From assembly GCA_016704275.1 (NCBI GenBank), contig JADJAK010000001.1, positions 372,001 through 436,000 of the forward strand: a DNA stretch of 64,000 bases, given 5' to 3'. Position 1 is the stretch's first letter. Each line of letters begins with the position of its first letter. Under the pieces are notes generated by a model that was given only the letters and a program-made list of their open reading frames with translations, was not told the DNA's origin and did not search any database. This document shows positions 18,978 to 26,694 of this stretch, in pieces. Made by a program: the position numbers and the translations under genes. The DNA is from Gemmatimonadota bacterium (GTDB lineage Bacteria; Gemmatimonadota; Gemmatimonadetes; Gemmatimonadales; GWC2-71-9).

Positions 18978-20444
18978 TCACGCCAATCCATCCATCCCGT
19001 GCTGCCCGCCCTTCCGCCGGCTCGGCCGCACCCGCTGCCAGCCATGTTCCTCGCTCCGGGCGATGCGCTGGTGCGCGGCGAGCGCTTCCAGCACCAACTC
19101 GCAGGCGGCGACTGCGGTTTCCTGGTCGGCCGGGGAGGCGAATCCGGTCTCGTAGACCAGCGGGAGGAGCCCCTCGACCAGCCCGAAGGCGGCAAAGCAG
19201 GTTGCGGTGGGCTCGTCGACGCCGATCTTGAGCGCGCCACCCTGCTCGAACCAGGCGACGATGGGCTCGACATCGGCCTCGAAGGCATGTTCGGTGAAGA
19301 CCAGGCCGGCGGCGCGCCGAATCAGCTCTCGTGCCACCGACTCCGCTCCCTGCATTTCCCCCTCGTACTCCAGCTCGACCTTCCCCGAAATCGCCGGAAT
19401 GCCGGCATAGATGTCGCTCATCCGGGTCACGGCCCGTGCCGCGCCGGTGGCAATCGCGCGGCGCTCCGCGTTGCTGACCACCACTTCCAGCAAGGAGATC
19501 GGGAGCCGCTGCGACACGCCGGAGCGGCGGTCGACGCGCGGATCTTCGCGGGCGGCGAAGGCGACCTGTTCGACCGCTTCGGCGATGAACGACGGCACGG
19601 TCACGCGTCCGTCGGCGCGCGCGAGCCAGGCTTCCTGTGCGGTGATGGCCATCCCCTGCTCGACGGCGCGAGGATAGTGCGTACGGATCTCCGAGCCGAT
19701 GCGGTCCTTGAGCGGCGTGATGATCTTGCCGCGCGCGGTGTAGTCCTCCGGATTGGCGGTGAACGCCATCACCACGTCGAGCGAGAGTCGCACCGGGTAC
19801 CCTTTGATCTGGACGTCGCCTTCCTGCATGATGTTGAAGAGGCCGACCTGGATCTTGCCGGAGAGGTCGGGCAGCTCATTGATCGCGAAGAGTCCGCGAT
19901 TGGCGCGGGGCAGCAAGCCGAAGTGCATGGTGATCTCGTCGCCCAGCAAGTGCCCGCCCCGCGCGGCTTTGATCGGATCAAGGTCGCCGATGATGTCGGC
20001 GATCGTCACGTCGGGGGTGGCCAGCTTCTCGACGTAGCGCTGGTCGCGCGGCAGCCACCCGATCGGGGTCGCGTCACCGCGCTCGGCGATGAGGTCGCGG
20101 GCGTACTTCGAGATCGGCGCAAACGGGTCGTCATTCACCTCACTGCCCGCCACGACCGGCACCACCTCGTCGAGGAACTGGACCAATGCGCGCAACAGCC
20201 GCGTCTTCGCCTGACCGCGCGTCCCGAGCAGGATGAAGTCGTGCCGCGCGAGGAGGGCATTCACCAACTGCGGCACGATGGTGTCGTCGTAGCCGACGAT
20301 GCCCGGGAAGAGGGGGCCACCCCGCGCGAGGGCCGCGAGCAGATTGGTGCGCAGTTCGTCGCGCACCGAGCGGCCGCGGAGCGGCGCCTCGGCCCACGGG
20401 CTCGAGCGCAACTCGCCCAGGGTGGTCGGCAGCGGGGTCATCAT
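18978..20444 (-). CDS. MoxR/ChlI-like AAA+ ATPase
   Basis: 488 residues. The AAA+ core includes a P-loop-like segment FILLGTRGQAKTRLLRALVQF (about residues 71-91), RGGHLLGDEITMHFGLLPRANRGLFAINEL (Walker B region with N-E-L), QVGLFNIMQEGDVQIKGYPV, and DVVMAFTANPEDYTARGKII (sensor 1 Asn). The P-loop reads G-T-R-G-Q-A-K-T. This resembles magnesium-chelatase subunit I and MoxR proteins, which pair with VWA proteins as chaperones. The VWA gene at 12577-13857 on the same strand is the best partner candidate. Confidence 0.85.
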   Translation of the reverse strand: MMTPLPTTLGELRSSPWAEAPLRGRSVRDELRTNLLAALARGGPLFPGIVGYDDTIVPQLVNALLARHDFILLGTRGQAKTRLLRALVQFLDEVVPVVAGSEVNDDPFAPISKYARDLIAERGDATPIGWLPRDQRYVEKLATPDVTIADIIGDLDPIKAARGGHLLGDEITMHFGLLPRANRGLFAINELPDLSGKIQVGLFNIMQEGDVQIKGYPVRLSLDVVMAFTANPEDYTARGKIITPLKDRIGSEIRTHYPRAVEQGMAITAQEAWLARADGRVTVPSFIAEAVEQVAFAAREDPRVDRRSGVSQRLPISLLEVVVSNAERRAIATGAARAVTRMSDIYAGIPAISGKVELEYEGEMQGAESVARELIRRAAGLVFTEHAFEADVEPIVAWFEQGGALKIGVDEPTATCFAAFGLVEGLLPLVYETGFASPADQETAVAACELVLEALAAHQRIARSEEHGWQRVRPSRRKGGQHGMDGLA

Positions 20445-20580
20445 GGCTCCAGGGGCGGGGAGGGAACGTCTCTGCGTAGTACGGCGGACAGGGCGGAAGG
20501 ATCCCTGGTCCGGGGGGGAGGACCCCCCTCGGGGGGGCGGAATATCGGGAAGTTTCTACCCTGCCGGAAGTTAGGCTGTC

Positions 20581-20608
20581 TTGACACTTGACGGACGGCC
20601 CCTAACTT
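20581..20608 (+). promoter_or_regulatory. Sigma-70-type promoter for the small repeat lipoprotein
   Basis: TTGACA at 20581-20586 and TAACTT at 20603-20608 are separated by 16 bases, about 78 bases before the ATG at 20687. The rest of the 242-base gap between the AAA+ gene and this gene holds a run of G and C blocks (about 20512-20540) able to form a hairpin, and no ORF I would call. Confidence 0.65.
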
Positions 20609-20686
20609 GTTGCACGGTGCATCGGGGGAAGCGGCCGATTCTCGGAACCGGCCTCGGTGACCACTTTCAACTCACAAGGAGAAGCA

Positions 20687-20920
20687 ATGCGGAAGTTCGT
20701 GATGGCGGCTGCGGTGATCGCTTTGGTGGCGTGCGGCGACAAGGCGGCGGAGCAGGCGGCGGCGGATTCGGCGCGCGTGGCCGACAGCGTCCGCGTGGCG
20801 GACAGCACGGCGGCCGCGGCTGCGGCTGAGGCGGCTCGGGTTGCGGACAGCGTTCGTGTGGCCGACAGCGTTCGCGTTGCGGACAGCACGGCTGCTGCCA
20901 TGAAGAAGGGCGGCAAGTAA
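20687..20920 (+). CDS. Small repetitive lipoprotein (A-D-S-V-R-V repeats)
   Basis: 77 residues; the ATG at 20687 follows an AAGGAG ribosome site. The signal peptide MRKFVMAAAVIALVAC ends in a lipobox Cys at residue 16. The mature part is almost entirely copies of ARVADSVRVADST separated by alanine stretches, ending MKKGGK: an Ala/Asp/Ser/Val/Arg heptad-like pattern compatible with a single long helix or coiled coil. This recalls Braun-type and Omp-linked small helical lipoproteins, but no family is recognised. It has its own promoter and a strong terminator, so it may be abundantly expressed. Confidence 0.8.
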   Translation: MRKFVMAAAVIALVACGDKAAEQAAADSARVADSVRVADSTAAAAAAEAARVADSVRVADSVRVADSTAAAMKKGGK

Positions 20921-20946
20921 GCTGGTCTCCGACCGATGCACCCACG

Positions 20947-20980
20947 ACGCCCCGGGCTTCTGCCCGGGGCGTTGTGCTTT
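20947..20980. terminator. Intrinsic terminator between convergent genes
   Basis: A CGCCCCGGGC / GCCCGGGGCG stem (20948-20957 and 20962-20971) with a TTCT loop can be extended by one A-T pair and is followed by a T-rich tail (TTGTGCTTT). It ends the small lipoprotein transcript on the plus strand and lies against the stop of the convergent ygfZ gene. Confidence 0.85.
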
Positions 20981-21898
20981 CTAGCCTGCTCGGAGCGCCA
21001 GCCCCCACTCCGGGAGCTCGATCACCGATGCCGGTAGGCCCCCGGCATTCACCACGCTGCCTGGTTCCACTTCCCGCCGAATGACCGCCAGGGCGAGCGC
21101 CCGCTGCCCAAACCGCCCCAATGTCCGGATCGTGCCGACCGAGCGCTCCGCGGTCGCGACCTCGGTCGTCTCGGGTTCTCCATCGCCCTCCCAGAGCAGC
21201 CCACGCAGGACGCGGTTCGCATGGCCACGAAAGTGGAGGCGGGCGACCGTTTCCTGACCGGTGTAACACCCCTTGTCGTACCGCACCCCGCCGAGTTCGT
21301 CGAAGCGGACCTCCTGCGGCAGCGTTTTGTCGTCGATCTCGCGGCCGAGGGCGGGCCAGCCGACGAGGAGCCTCGCGGCCGCGCTCCATGCCGGCGGGGC
21401 CGCGTGCCATCCCGCGGCCTCGAGCCGGCTGTCGATCATCGCTGCCGGTTCCGGGCTCATGACGAGCCCCCGAAACGGTGCGACGCCTGTGGGCCGAACC
21501 AGGCCAATTCCGTCTGGGATGGCTGACTCCGCGCCGACCAGCCACCGCAACGTCATGGCGTCGGTGACCTCGGTCACCTTCGCGAGCCGGGGCGGGATGG
21601 TCCGCGCCAAGAGGCCTCGCATCTCCTGCGCCGCCTGTGCCGGTACGATCAACCACGCCGCCGCGCCGTCACGCCGGATCCACGCGTCGGTGATGATCAT
21701 CCCTTTCGGCGTGAGGAAGGCGCCCCAGATCAAGCCATCGGCCGGCATCTTGGCGACGTCGTTGGTCACCAGCCCCTGCAGGCAGCTGATGGCACCGAGG
21801 CCCTCCAGGCGGAACACGGCCTGGGCCACCGTGATGGCGTGATGCCCCTCGACCAGGGCGCGGGCCTCCTCGGTGCTCAGCTCGACGTCAAAGACCAT
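20981..21898 (-). CDS. ygfZ: Folate-binding YgfZ/GcvT-like protein
   Basis: 305 residues from the ATG at 21898; a longer ORF from 21943 overlaps the upstream gene too far. The YgfZ signature K-G-C-Y-x-G-Q-E is present in RYDKGCYTGQETVARLHFRG. Also visible are LQGLVTNDVAKMPADG and GAFLTPKGMIITDAWI of the GcvT-like tetrahydrofolate-binding fold. YgfZ/IBA57 proteins help assemble or repair certain iron-sulfur enzymes. The start overlaps the HAD phosphatase gene by 22 bases. Confidence 0.9.
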   Translation of the reverse strand: MVFDVELSTEEARALVEGHHAITVAQAVFRLEGLGAISCLQGLVTNDVAKMPADGLIWGAFLTPKGMIITDAWIRRDGAAAWLIVPAQAAQEMRGLLARTIPPRLAKVTEVTDAMTLRWLVGAESAIPDGIGLVRPTGVAPFRGLVMSPEPAAMIDSRLEAAGWHAAPPAWSAAARLLVGWPALGREIDDKTLPQEVRFDELGGVRYDKGCYTGQETVARLHFRGHANRVLRGLLWEGDGEPETTEVATAERSVGTIRTLGRFGQRALALAVIRREVEPGSVVNAGGLPASVIELPEWGLALRAG

Positions 21899-22548
21899 GG
21901 CAACTCCATCGGGTGGTGCCCTACAAAATCCGTCCAGATACACGCCGGCTCTTCCGCCTCAAGCGCCTCGCGCGGATGCGACGTCGTCAGCATGGCGACG
22001 GGCATTCCGGCAGCGCGTCCGGCGCGGAGCCCGGGAATCGAATCCTCGATGACCACACAGGCTCTCGCCGGAAGCCCCAACAGCGCCAATCCCTTGCGAT
22101 ATCCCTCGGGATTCGGCTTGGTGGTGGCAACGTCTTCGGCGGCGACGATCCCGACGAAGCACTCGTCGAGGTCAGCCACCCGCAGCACGTGGGTGATTTC
22201 ATCGCGGCGCGCAGCCGACACGACCACCAATCGGACGCCGGCCGCATGCAAGGCCCGCACAAAGGGGGCAGCGCCGGGCACAAGCGTGAGATCCGCGCTG
22301 ATGAGGCGCTGGTAGATCACTCCCTTGGCGGCGACGAGGTGGTCGAGCATCCGGGTGTCGAGCGTCCGGTTGGCGGCGCTCCATGCGTGGACAAAGCAGC
22401 CACGGTCATCGTAGCCGAGGTACTCGCGATAGTACGTCGCCTCGTCGACGTCGAGCCCCCACTCGGCGAGCACTTCCAGCAGCGCGCTGCAATGATGCCG
22501 CTCGTCATCGACGATGACGCCATTGAAGTCGAAGCAGACGCCCTTCAC
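21877..22548 (-). CDS. HAD-superfamily hydrolase, beta-phosphoglucomutase-like
   Basis: 223 residues. HAD motif I reads DFNGVIVDDE: the nucleophile Asp at residue 7 is present, but the second Asp of D-x-D is Asn. Motif II is VVSAARR, Lys of motif III is in TTKPNPEGYRKGL, and motif IV is VVIEDSIPGLRAGRAAGMPV. This is the layout of class I phosphatases and beta-phosphoglucomutases. Position next to a GlcE-like gene would suit phosphoglycolate metabolism, but the D-x-N change makes the reaction uncertain. It overlaps the GlcE-like gene by 4 bases. Confidence 0.85.
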   Translation of the reverse strand: MKGVCFDFNGVIVDDERHHCSALLEVLAEWGLDVDEATYYREYLGYDDRGCFVHAWSAANRTLDTRMLDHLVAAKGVIYQRLISADLTLVPGAAPFVRALHAAGVRLVVVSAARRDEITHVLRVADLDECFVGIVAAEDVATTKPNPEGYRKGLALLGLPARACVVIEDSIPGLRAGRAAGMPVAMLTTSHPREALEAEEPACIWTDFVGHHPMELPWSLTSS

Positions 22549-23759
22549 GAGGCCGCCTCGCCGGTGATGCCGGTCACGAAGATGTGCCGCGGGTCGTGGC
22601 GCTCGCGCAGGCGATCGATCGGGCCACCGATGCCCTCGCGATACGCGCCGAAGTGTCCGACGGTGCGACGGAGCGCCCAGGACGCGCGCTCAAGCGTCAG
22701 CGGTACTTCGCGCGCCGCGAAGTGGCTCCGCACGGCGCGCAGCTGCTCCGCGGTGGTATGCCCACTCCAGCGGATGCTGCCGGCGAGCGCGCCGGCACTC
22801 AACATCCCCTCGCCCAACAGCGACACCACCGCGTCGATCGCCTCATCGATCCCCTCCGGGAGCACGCCGAGGCGGAAGGTGACCGGCACACTCGAGATCC
22901 CGCGTGAGGAACCGTTCCAGAGCAGCACGCGCCGCTCCGGTGGCAACTCGTGCCAGTGCAGGTGCGCCACCCGGCTCAGTCGCTGCCCCTCCGCGAGCAC
23001 CTCGTCACGACTCCCCATCAGCCGCACCGCGAGCAGCCAATCCGGCTCGGACGCCAGGGCGGGGGAGATGAGCTCCGCCGCAGCGGCGGCGATTCGATGC
23101 TCGCCGAGTCCGCGGGCGGCGGCACTCAGCCGATCGCGGCTCCCGAGCGCGACCCAGGTCAGGTCCGCCTCGGCGAGGGGACGGACCCGAAGAGTGGCGT
23201 CGGTGATCACGCCGAAGCCGCCAAAGCCGCCGAGGTGGAGCCGCATGGCCGGCGTCACCGTGGTGCTTCCCTCGTCACGCGCGAGGCGGACCACGCGTCC
23301 GTCGCCGGTCGCGATGGTGAGTGCGAGCACCTGATCGCGGACCGGACCGAAGCCGGCACGAAGGGGTCCGGCGGTTGCGGTCGCCAGAATGGAGCCGATG
23401 GTCCGGTCGGTCCGGCCGGGGGGATCGAGCGCCACCCAGCCATGCTCGTCGCGCAGGGTATGTCGAAGGAGGTCGAGGGAGACGCCCGCCGGCGCGGTGA
23501 CCGTCTCGTCAGTGTGCTCAATGCCGAGGCGGTCGTCGAGACCGCGGGTGGAGAGCGTCAAGTCGGCGGGAGGGGCATCGACGCGCCACGAGCCGCCACC
23601 CTCGATGGCGACCTGCCATCGCTCGTCGTGCGCCAGGCCGAGCACGCCGGCCATTGCCTCGGTCGAGGTGGGCGTGACGACGAGTCGGCCGTCGCCGGTG
23701 GCGCGCACGGCGTCGGCACCGATGGTGGCGGCGATTCGATCCAGTCGGGTGCTGCTCAT
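22545..23759 (-). CDS. FAD-binding oxidase subunit, GlcE-like
   Basis: 404 residues. The first 190 match a PCMH-type FAD-binding domain (FAD_binding_4): VVTPTSTEAMAGVLGLAH, VAIEGGGSWR, TVTAPAGVSLDLLRHTLR, LDPPGRTDRTIGSILATATAGPLRAGFGPVRDQVL and GGFGGFGVITDATLRVRPL. The C-terminal half is short and lacks the second domain of full glycolate/lactate oxidases, as in GlcE, the glycolate oxidase FAD subunit. glcD and glcF are not in the window. Glycolate oxidation plus a HAD phosphatase fits glycolate salvage, as inference. Confidence 0.8.
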   Translation of the reverse strand: MSSTRLDRIAATIGADAVRATGDGRLVVTPTSTEAMAGVLGLAHDERWQVAIEGGGSWRVDAPPADLTLSTRGLDDRLGIEHTDETVTAPAGVSLDLLRHTLRDEHGWVALDPPGRTDRTIGSILATATAGPLRAGFGPVRDQVLALTIATGDGRVVRLARDEGSTTVTPAMRLHLGGFGGFGVITDATLRVRPLAEADLTWVALGSRDRLSAAARGLGEHRIAAAAAELISPALASEPDWLLAVRLMGSRDEVLAEGQRLSRVAHLHWHELPPERRVLLWNGSSRGISSVPVTFRLGVLPEGIDEAIDAVVSLLGEGMLSAGALAGSIRWSGHTTAEQLRAVRSHFAAREVPLTLERASWALRRTVGHFGAYREGIGGPIDRLRERHDPRHIFVTGITGEAAS

Positions 23760-23839
23760 GCGGACTCCCGGCGCGTATTGGCGGGAGGTTGGTCAGGGCG
23801 GGACGTCATCCCCGGAAGATAGACGGGGCGGGGCGCGGC

Positions 23840-24733
23840 TCAGGCGGCGCGAAATTCTCCCAGATGCCGCACCTCCGGACATTCCCGCAGCTTCGCGAAG
23901 GCGCGCTCACGCAATTGGCGGATCCGTTCCCGGGTCACGCCGAGGGCGGCGCCGATCTCTTCGAGGGTGCGGGCTTCTTCGGTGGGGTCGAGGCCGTAGT
24001 AGAGCGAGAGGATGCGGCGTTCGCGGGGGGTGAGGTAGCGGCGGAAGATCCGGTCGATGAAGTCGCGACGAAGGATCTCGTCCGTCCGCGTCTCGATCTC
24101 GCCGTTTTCTCCGAGCGGAAGTCGCTCGCCCAGGGTGGCCGCGCGGGAGTCGCCGCTCTCGACCGGCGCATCGAGCGACACCTCGGTCACAAAGAGACGG
24201 CGGGCATCGCGCACGTCATCGAGTGGCATCATGAGCGCGGTCGAGAGCTCCTCGTCGGTCGGTGTCCGCCCGAGCTCCTGCGCCAGCAGCCCCTGCGCCT
24301 TGGCGAAGCGCACCACGGCGGTGTTCTGGTTCAGCGGGAAGCGCACCGAGCGCGTCTGCTCCGCGAGCGCCTTGAGCACGGCCTGACGCACCCACCACAC
24401 GGCGTACGAAATGAACTTGACGCCGCGATCCGGATCGAACTTGCGCACCGCGCGGAGCAACCCCTCGTTGCCGATCGCCACCAGGTCGCCGAGCTCGAGG
24501 CCGTGACCCTGATAGCGCTTCACGAAGGCGATCACGAAGCGAAGATTCGCCGTGACCAGTCGCTCGATCGCGATGTCGTCGCCCTCGCGTGCCTTCCTCG
24601 CCAACGCCCGCTCCTCCTGAATGTCGGTGATCATCGGGAGGTCCTTGATGTCCCGCAGATACTGCTCGAAGGACTCGGCCGCGCTGAGCGGAACGCGGGC
24701 ACGGGATGGCGCAGGGGCGGCACGACGCGGCAT
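23840..24733 (-). CDS. Sigma-70 family RNA polymerase sigma factor (group 1/2)
   Basis: 297 residues from the ATG at 24733. Region 1.2 is present (SAAESFEQYLRDIKDLPMIT). Region 2 has ANLRFVIAFVKRYQG, LGDLVAIGNEGLLRAVRKFD and FISYAVWWVRQAVLKAL for core and -10 binding. Region 3 follows, and region 4 includes LTPRERRILSLYYGL and the -35 helix-turn-helix LEEIGAALGVTRERIRQLRERAF. It is short for RpoD and lacks region 1.1, so it is either a compact primary sigma or an RpoS/HrdB-type group 2 factor. Confidence 0.92.
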   Translation of the reverse strand: MPRRAAPAPSRARVPLSAAESFEQYLRDIKDLPMITDIQEERALARKAREGDDIAIERLVTANLRFVIAFVKRYQGHGLELGDLVAIGNEGLLRAVRKFDPDRGVKFISYAVWWVRQAVLKALAEQTRSVRFPLNQNTAVVRFAKAQGLLAQELGRTPTDEELSTALMMPLDDVRDARRLFVTEVSLDAPVESGDSRAATLGERLPLGENGEIETRTDEILRRDFIDRIFRRYLTPRERRILSLYYGLDPTEEARTLEEIGAALGVTRERIRQLRERAFAKLRECPEVRHLGEFRAA

Positions 24734-25004
24734 GGGAGACCCAATCGGCGAGGGACGAACTGTCAAATTTTCTCGGGAGGTGTTCGAAAGGTACGCAGTC
24801 AAGATGGGGTGTTCCACAACCGTGTCAAGAGCCTGTAAATATAGACATTGCAACAACTTACAGAGATTGCAGTTGCGCGATTCGTGCACATTCTCCACAG
24901 CGCGGTCTTCCACACGCGTGTGCAGGAACGGGGGAAGTCGTTGGAATGAAAGGGGCTGCGGAGTGGGGTGGGGTGGGGGGATTGTGGGTAAACGGTGGAC
25001 GGGC
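24734..25004. other. Long non-coding region upstream of the sigma factor gene
   Basis: No supported gene. The part at about 24760-24900 is unusually AT-rich for this genome and is probably the control region of the sigma-factor gene. On the minus strand TTGACA/TTGACT hexamers occur at 24823-24828, 24797-24802 and 24761-24766, but none has a convincing -10 at the right distance. The rest (24940-25004) is G-rich and runs into the palindromic repeat. Confidence 0.5.
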
Positions 25005-25069
25005 GGGCGAGGCAGGCCTCGCCCGTACATGAATGCGCGTTGGTGTAGGGGCGAGGCCTGCCTCGCCCC
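25005..25069. repeat. Pair of inverted GGGCGAGGC palindromic repeats
   Basis: GGGCGAGGCAGGCCTCGCCC (25005-25024) is nearly self-complementary. A second element, 25048-25069, begins GGGGCGAGGCCTGCC and is the reverse complement of the first with one extra G-C pair. Both are flanked by GTACA/TGTAG, so they form a head-to-head pair. They lie just downstream of aroB and may end its transcript. A relative lies inside queA at 57750-57771. Confidence 0.88.
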
Positions 25070-25075
25070 ATGGAT

Positions 25076-26098
25076 TCAATGCAGCAGATTCGCCAGCAGC
25101 GCCAAGTCCAGCGCCTGCGTCCATTCGCCGCCCACCACCGCCATGCGGCCCGGCTCGGCGAGCAGCGCGGCGTGCACGGCTCCGCGACGGTTCTTCTTGT
25201 CGCCCTGCATTGCCGTCATGATCGCCTCGCGGGAGAGCCCGGGCGGCGGGGCGACCGGCAATCCCACGGCGCGCAGCCAGGCGGCCGCACGGTCCGACGT
25301 CCCCGGCGCGGTGATGCCCATCGCCTCGCCGAGCCGGCTCTCGAGCACCAGGCCGATCGCGACGGCTTCGCCGTGGGGCAGGGCGTAGTGGCTCACCTGT
25401 TCCAGCGCATGCGCAATGGTGTGCCCGGCGTTGAGCGAGGCGCGGCGGCCCTGCTCGTGCTCGTCCTCCATCACGACTTCCGCCTTGATGGCGACGCTGC
25501 GGTCGATCAGCGTGGTCAGCGCCTCGAGGTCGCGACGCGCGATCGCGTCGCGGTGCGCCTCGATCCATTGGCCGTAGGACGCATCGGTGATCAACGCGTG
25601 CTTGACCGCTTCGGCGAGTCCCTCGCGGAACGGCCGGTCCGGCAGCGTGCGCAACAGGGTGGGGTCACAGCAGACGGCGAGCGGCGGATGGAAGGCGCCG
25701 ACGAGGTTCTTCCCCGCCGATGTGTCGACGCCGGTCTTGCCGCCGACCGACGCATCGATCATCGCCAGTGTGCTGGTCGCCACGGCGAGCCACGGCACCC
25801 CGCGCAGATAGGTGGCCGCGACGAAGCCGACGAGGTCGGAGGTGACACCGCCACCGAAGGAGACCAGGACGGTGTCGCGGCCGAGGTGGCGCGACAGCAG
25901 TTCATCGGTGAGCCGCGCCCACTCTGTTCGGCTCTTCGAGGCTTCGCCGCTCGGGAAGGTGAGTTGCAGCGCCCCCGGAAGTGGCGACGGGAGCAGGCCG
26001 GCCACCGTGGCGTCGGCGATGACGACGGCGTGGTGCCCGGGATGGGTCGCGTCGAGCAGCGCACGGACCTGTCCGAAGGCGCCCGCGCCCACCAGCAC
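25076..26098 (-). CDS. aroB: 3-dehydroquinate synthase
   Basis: 340 residues from the GTG at 26098. AroB turns DAHP into 3-dehydroquinate, the second shikimate step, with NAD and zinc. Seen are VLVSFGGGVTSDLVGFVAATYLRG, STLAMIDASVGGKTGVD, NLVGAFHPP, the metal-ligand region EGLAEAVKHALI, LNAGHTIAHALE and YALPHGEAVAIG. The conserved N-terminal strand (VKVTTVEHAAGSYP) lies in frame upstream of the GTG, with no ATG, GTG or TTG before it. A CTG at 26143, overlapping the cobalamin-adenosyltransferase stop, is therefore the likely true start, giving 355 residues. Confidence 0.95.
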   Translation of the reverse strand: MLVGAGAFGQVRALLDATHPGHHAVVIADATVAGLLPSPLPGALQLTFPSGEASKSRTEWARLTDELLSRHLGRDTVLVSFGGGVTSDLVGFVAATYLRGVPWLAVATSTLAMIDASVGGKTGVDTSAGKNLVGAFHPPLAVCCDPTLLRTLPDRPFREGLAEAVKHALITDASYGQWIEAHRDAIARRDLEALTTLIDRSVAIKAEVVMEDEHEQGRRASLNAGHTIAHALEQVSHYALPHGEAVAIGLVLESRLGEAMGITAPGTSDRAAAWLRAVGLPVAPPPGLSREAIMTAMQGDKKNRRGAVHAALLAEPGRMAVVGGEWTQALDLALLANLLH

Positions 26099-26136
26099 GG
26101 GGTAACTCCCCGCGGCGTGCTCGACCGTGGTGACCT

Positions 26137-26688
26137 TTACCAGGTCACATCTCCGATGCCCGCCTGATGATTCGCCTGGCGCGCCATGGTGAAGAGGAGA
26201 TCGGAGAGGCGATTGAGGTAGATCACGAAGAGTTCGGGGACGTCGGCGGTGGTGCCGAGGTGGACGACACTGCGCTCGGCGCGTCGGCAGATCGTCCGCG
26301 CCATGTGCAGCGTCGCGGCCTTCGGCGAGCCGGCGGGAAGCACGAAGGCGGTGAGCGCGGGGAGCTCCTGGTCGGCGGCATCCATCGCCTGCTCGAACAG
26401 GTCCACCCGGGACGGCGAGAGCTCCGCTTTCTCAAGCGCCTTCCGCACCCGCTCCGGATCGGGGGTGGCGAGATGGCCACCGATCGCGAAGAGGTCGCGC
26501 TGGACGGTCTCGAGCAGCGCATCGTGGAAGTCGAGCGGCGCGGTGCAGCGCACCATGCCGATCGCGGAGTTCAGTTCGTCGACATCGCCGTATGCGCAGA
26601 CGCGAGGGTGGTCCTTGAGGACCCGACCGCCACCGAAGAGGCCCGTTTCGCCGGAGTCACCCGTGCGGGTGTAGATCTTGAGAGTCAT
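26137..26688 (-). CDS. Cob(I)alamin adenosyltransferase, PduO type
   Basis: 183 residues. The PduO-type motifs are clear: YTRTGDSGETGLFGGGRVLKD (ATP-binding N-terminus), RVCAYGDVDELNSAIG, FVLPAGSPKAATLHMARTICRRAERSVV and YLNRLSDLLFTMAR. The enzyme adds the adenosyl group of ATP to cob(I)alamin, making coenzyme B12. No cobalamin biosynthesis gene accompanies it here, which suits salvage of imported corrinoid. It begins 6 bases after the stop of the flavin reductase gene. Confidence 0.95.
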   Translation of the reverse strand: MTLKIYTRTGDSGETGLFGGGRVLKDHPRVCAYGDVDELNSAIGMVRCTAPLDFHDALLETVQRDLFAIGGHLATPDPERVRKALEKAELSPSRVDLFEQAMDAADQELPALTAFVLPAGSPKAATLHMARTICRRAERSVVHLGTTADVPELFVIYLNRLSDLLFTMARQANHQAGIGDVTW

Positions 26689-26694
26689 GGCGGA

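Noticed and set aside
21839..23334. Long plus-strand frames opposite the HAD and GlcE genes
   Set aside because: No motifs, shadow-like composition, and both minus-strand genes are supported by clear family signatures.
24761..24828. Three TTGACA/TTGACT hexamers as promoters of the sigma-factor gene
   Set aside because: None has a credible -10 about 17 bases downstream on the minus strand, so no promoter was called.
25033..25221. 62-codon plus-strand frame across the palindrome pair and aroB end
   Set aside because: Its start falls in the repeat and the rest is antisense to aroB; no ribosome site.
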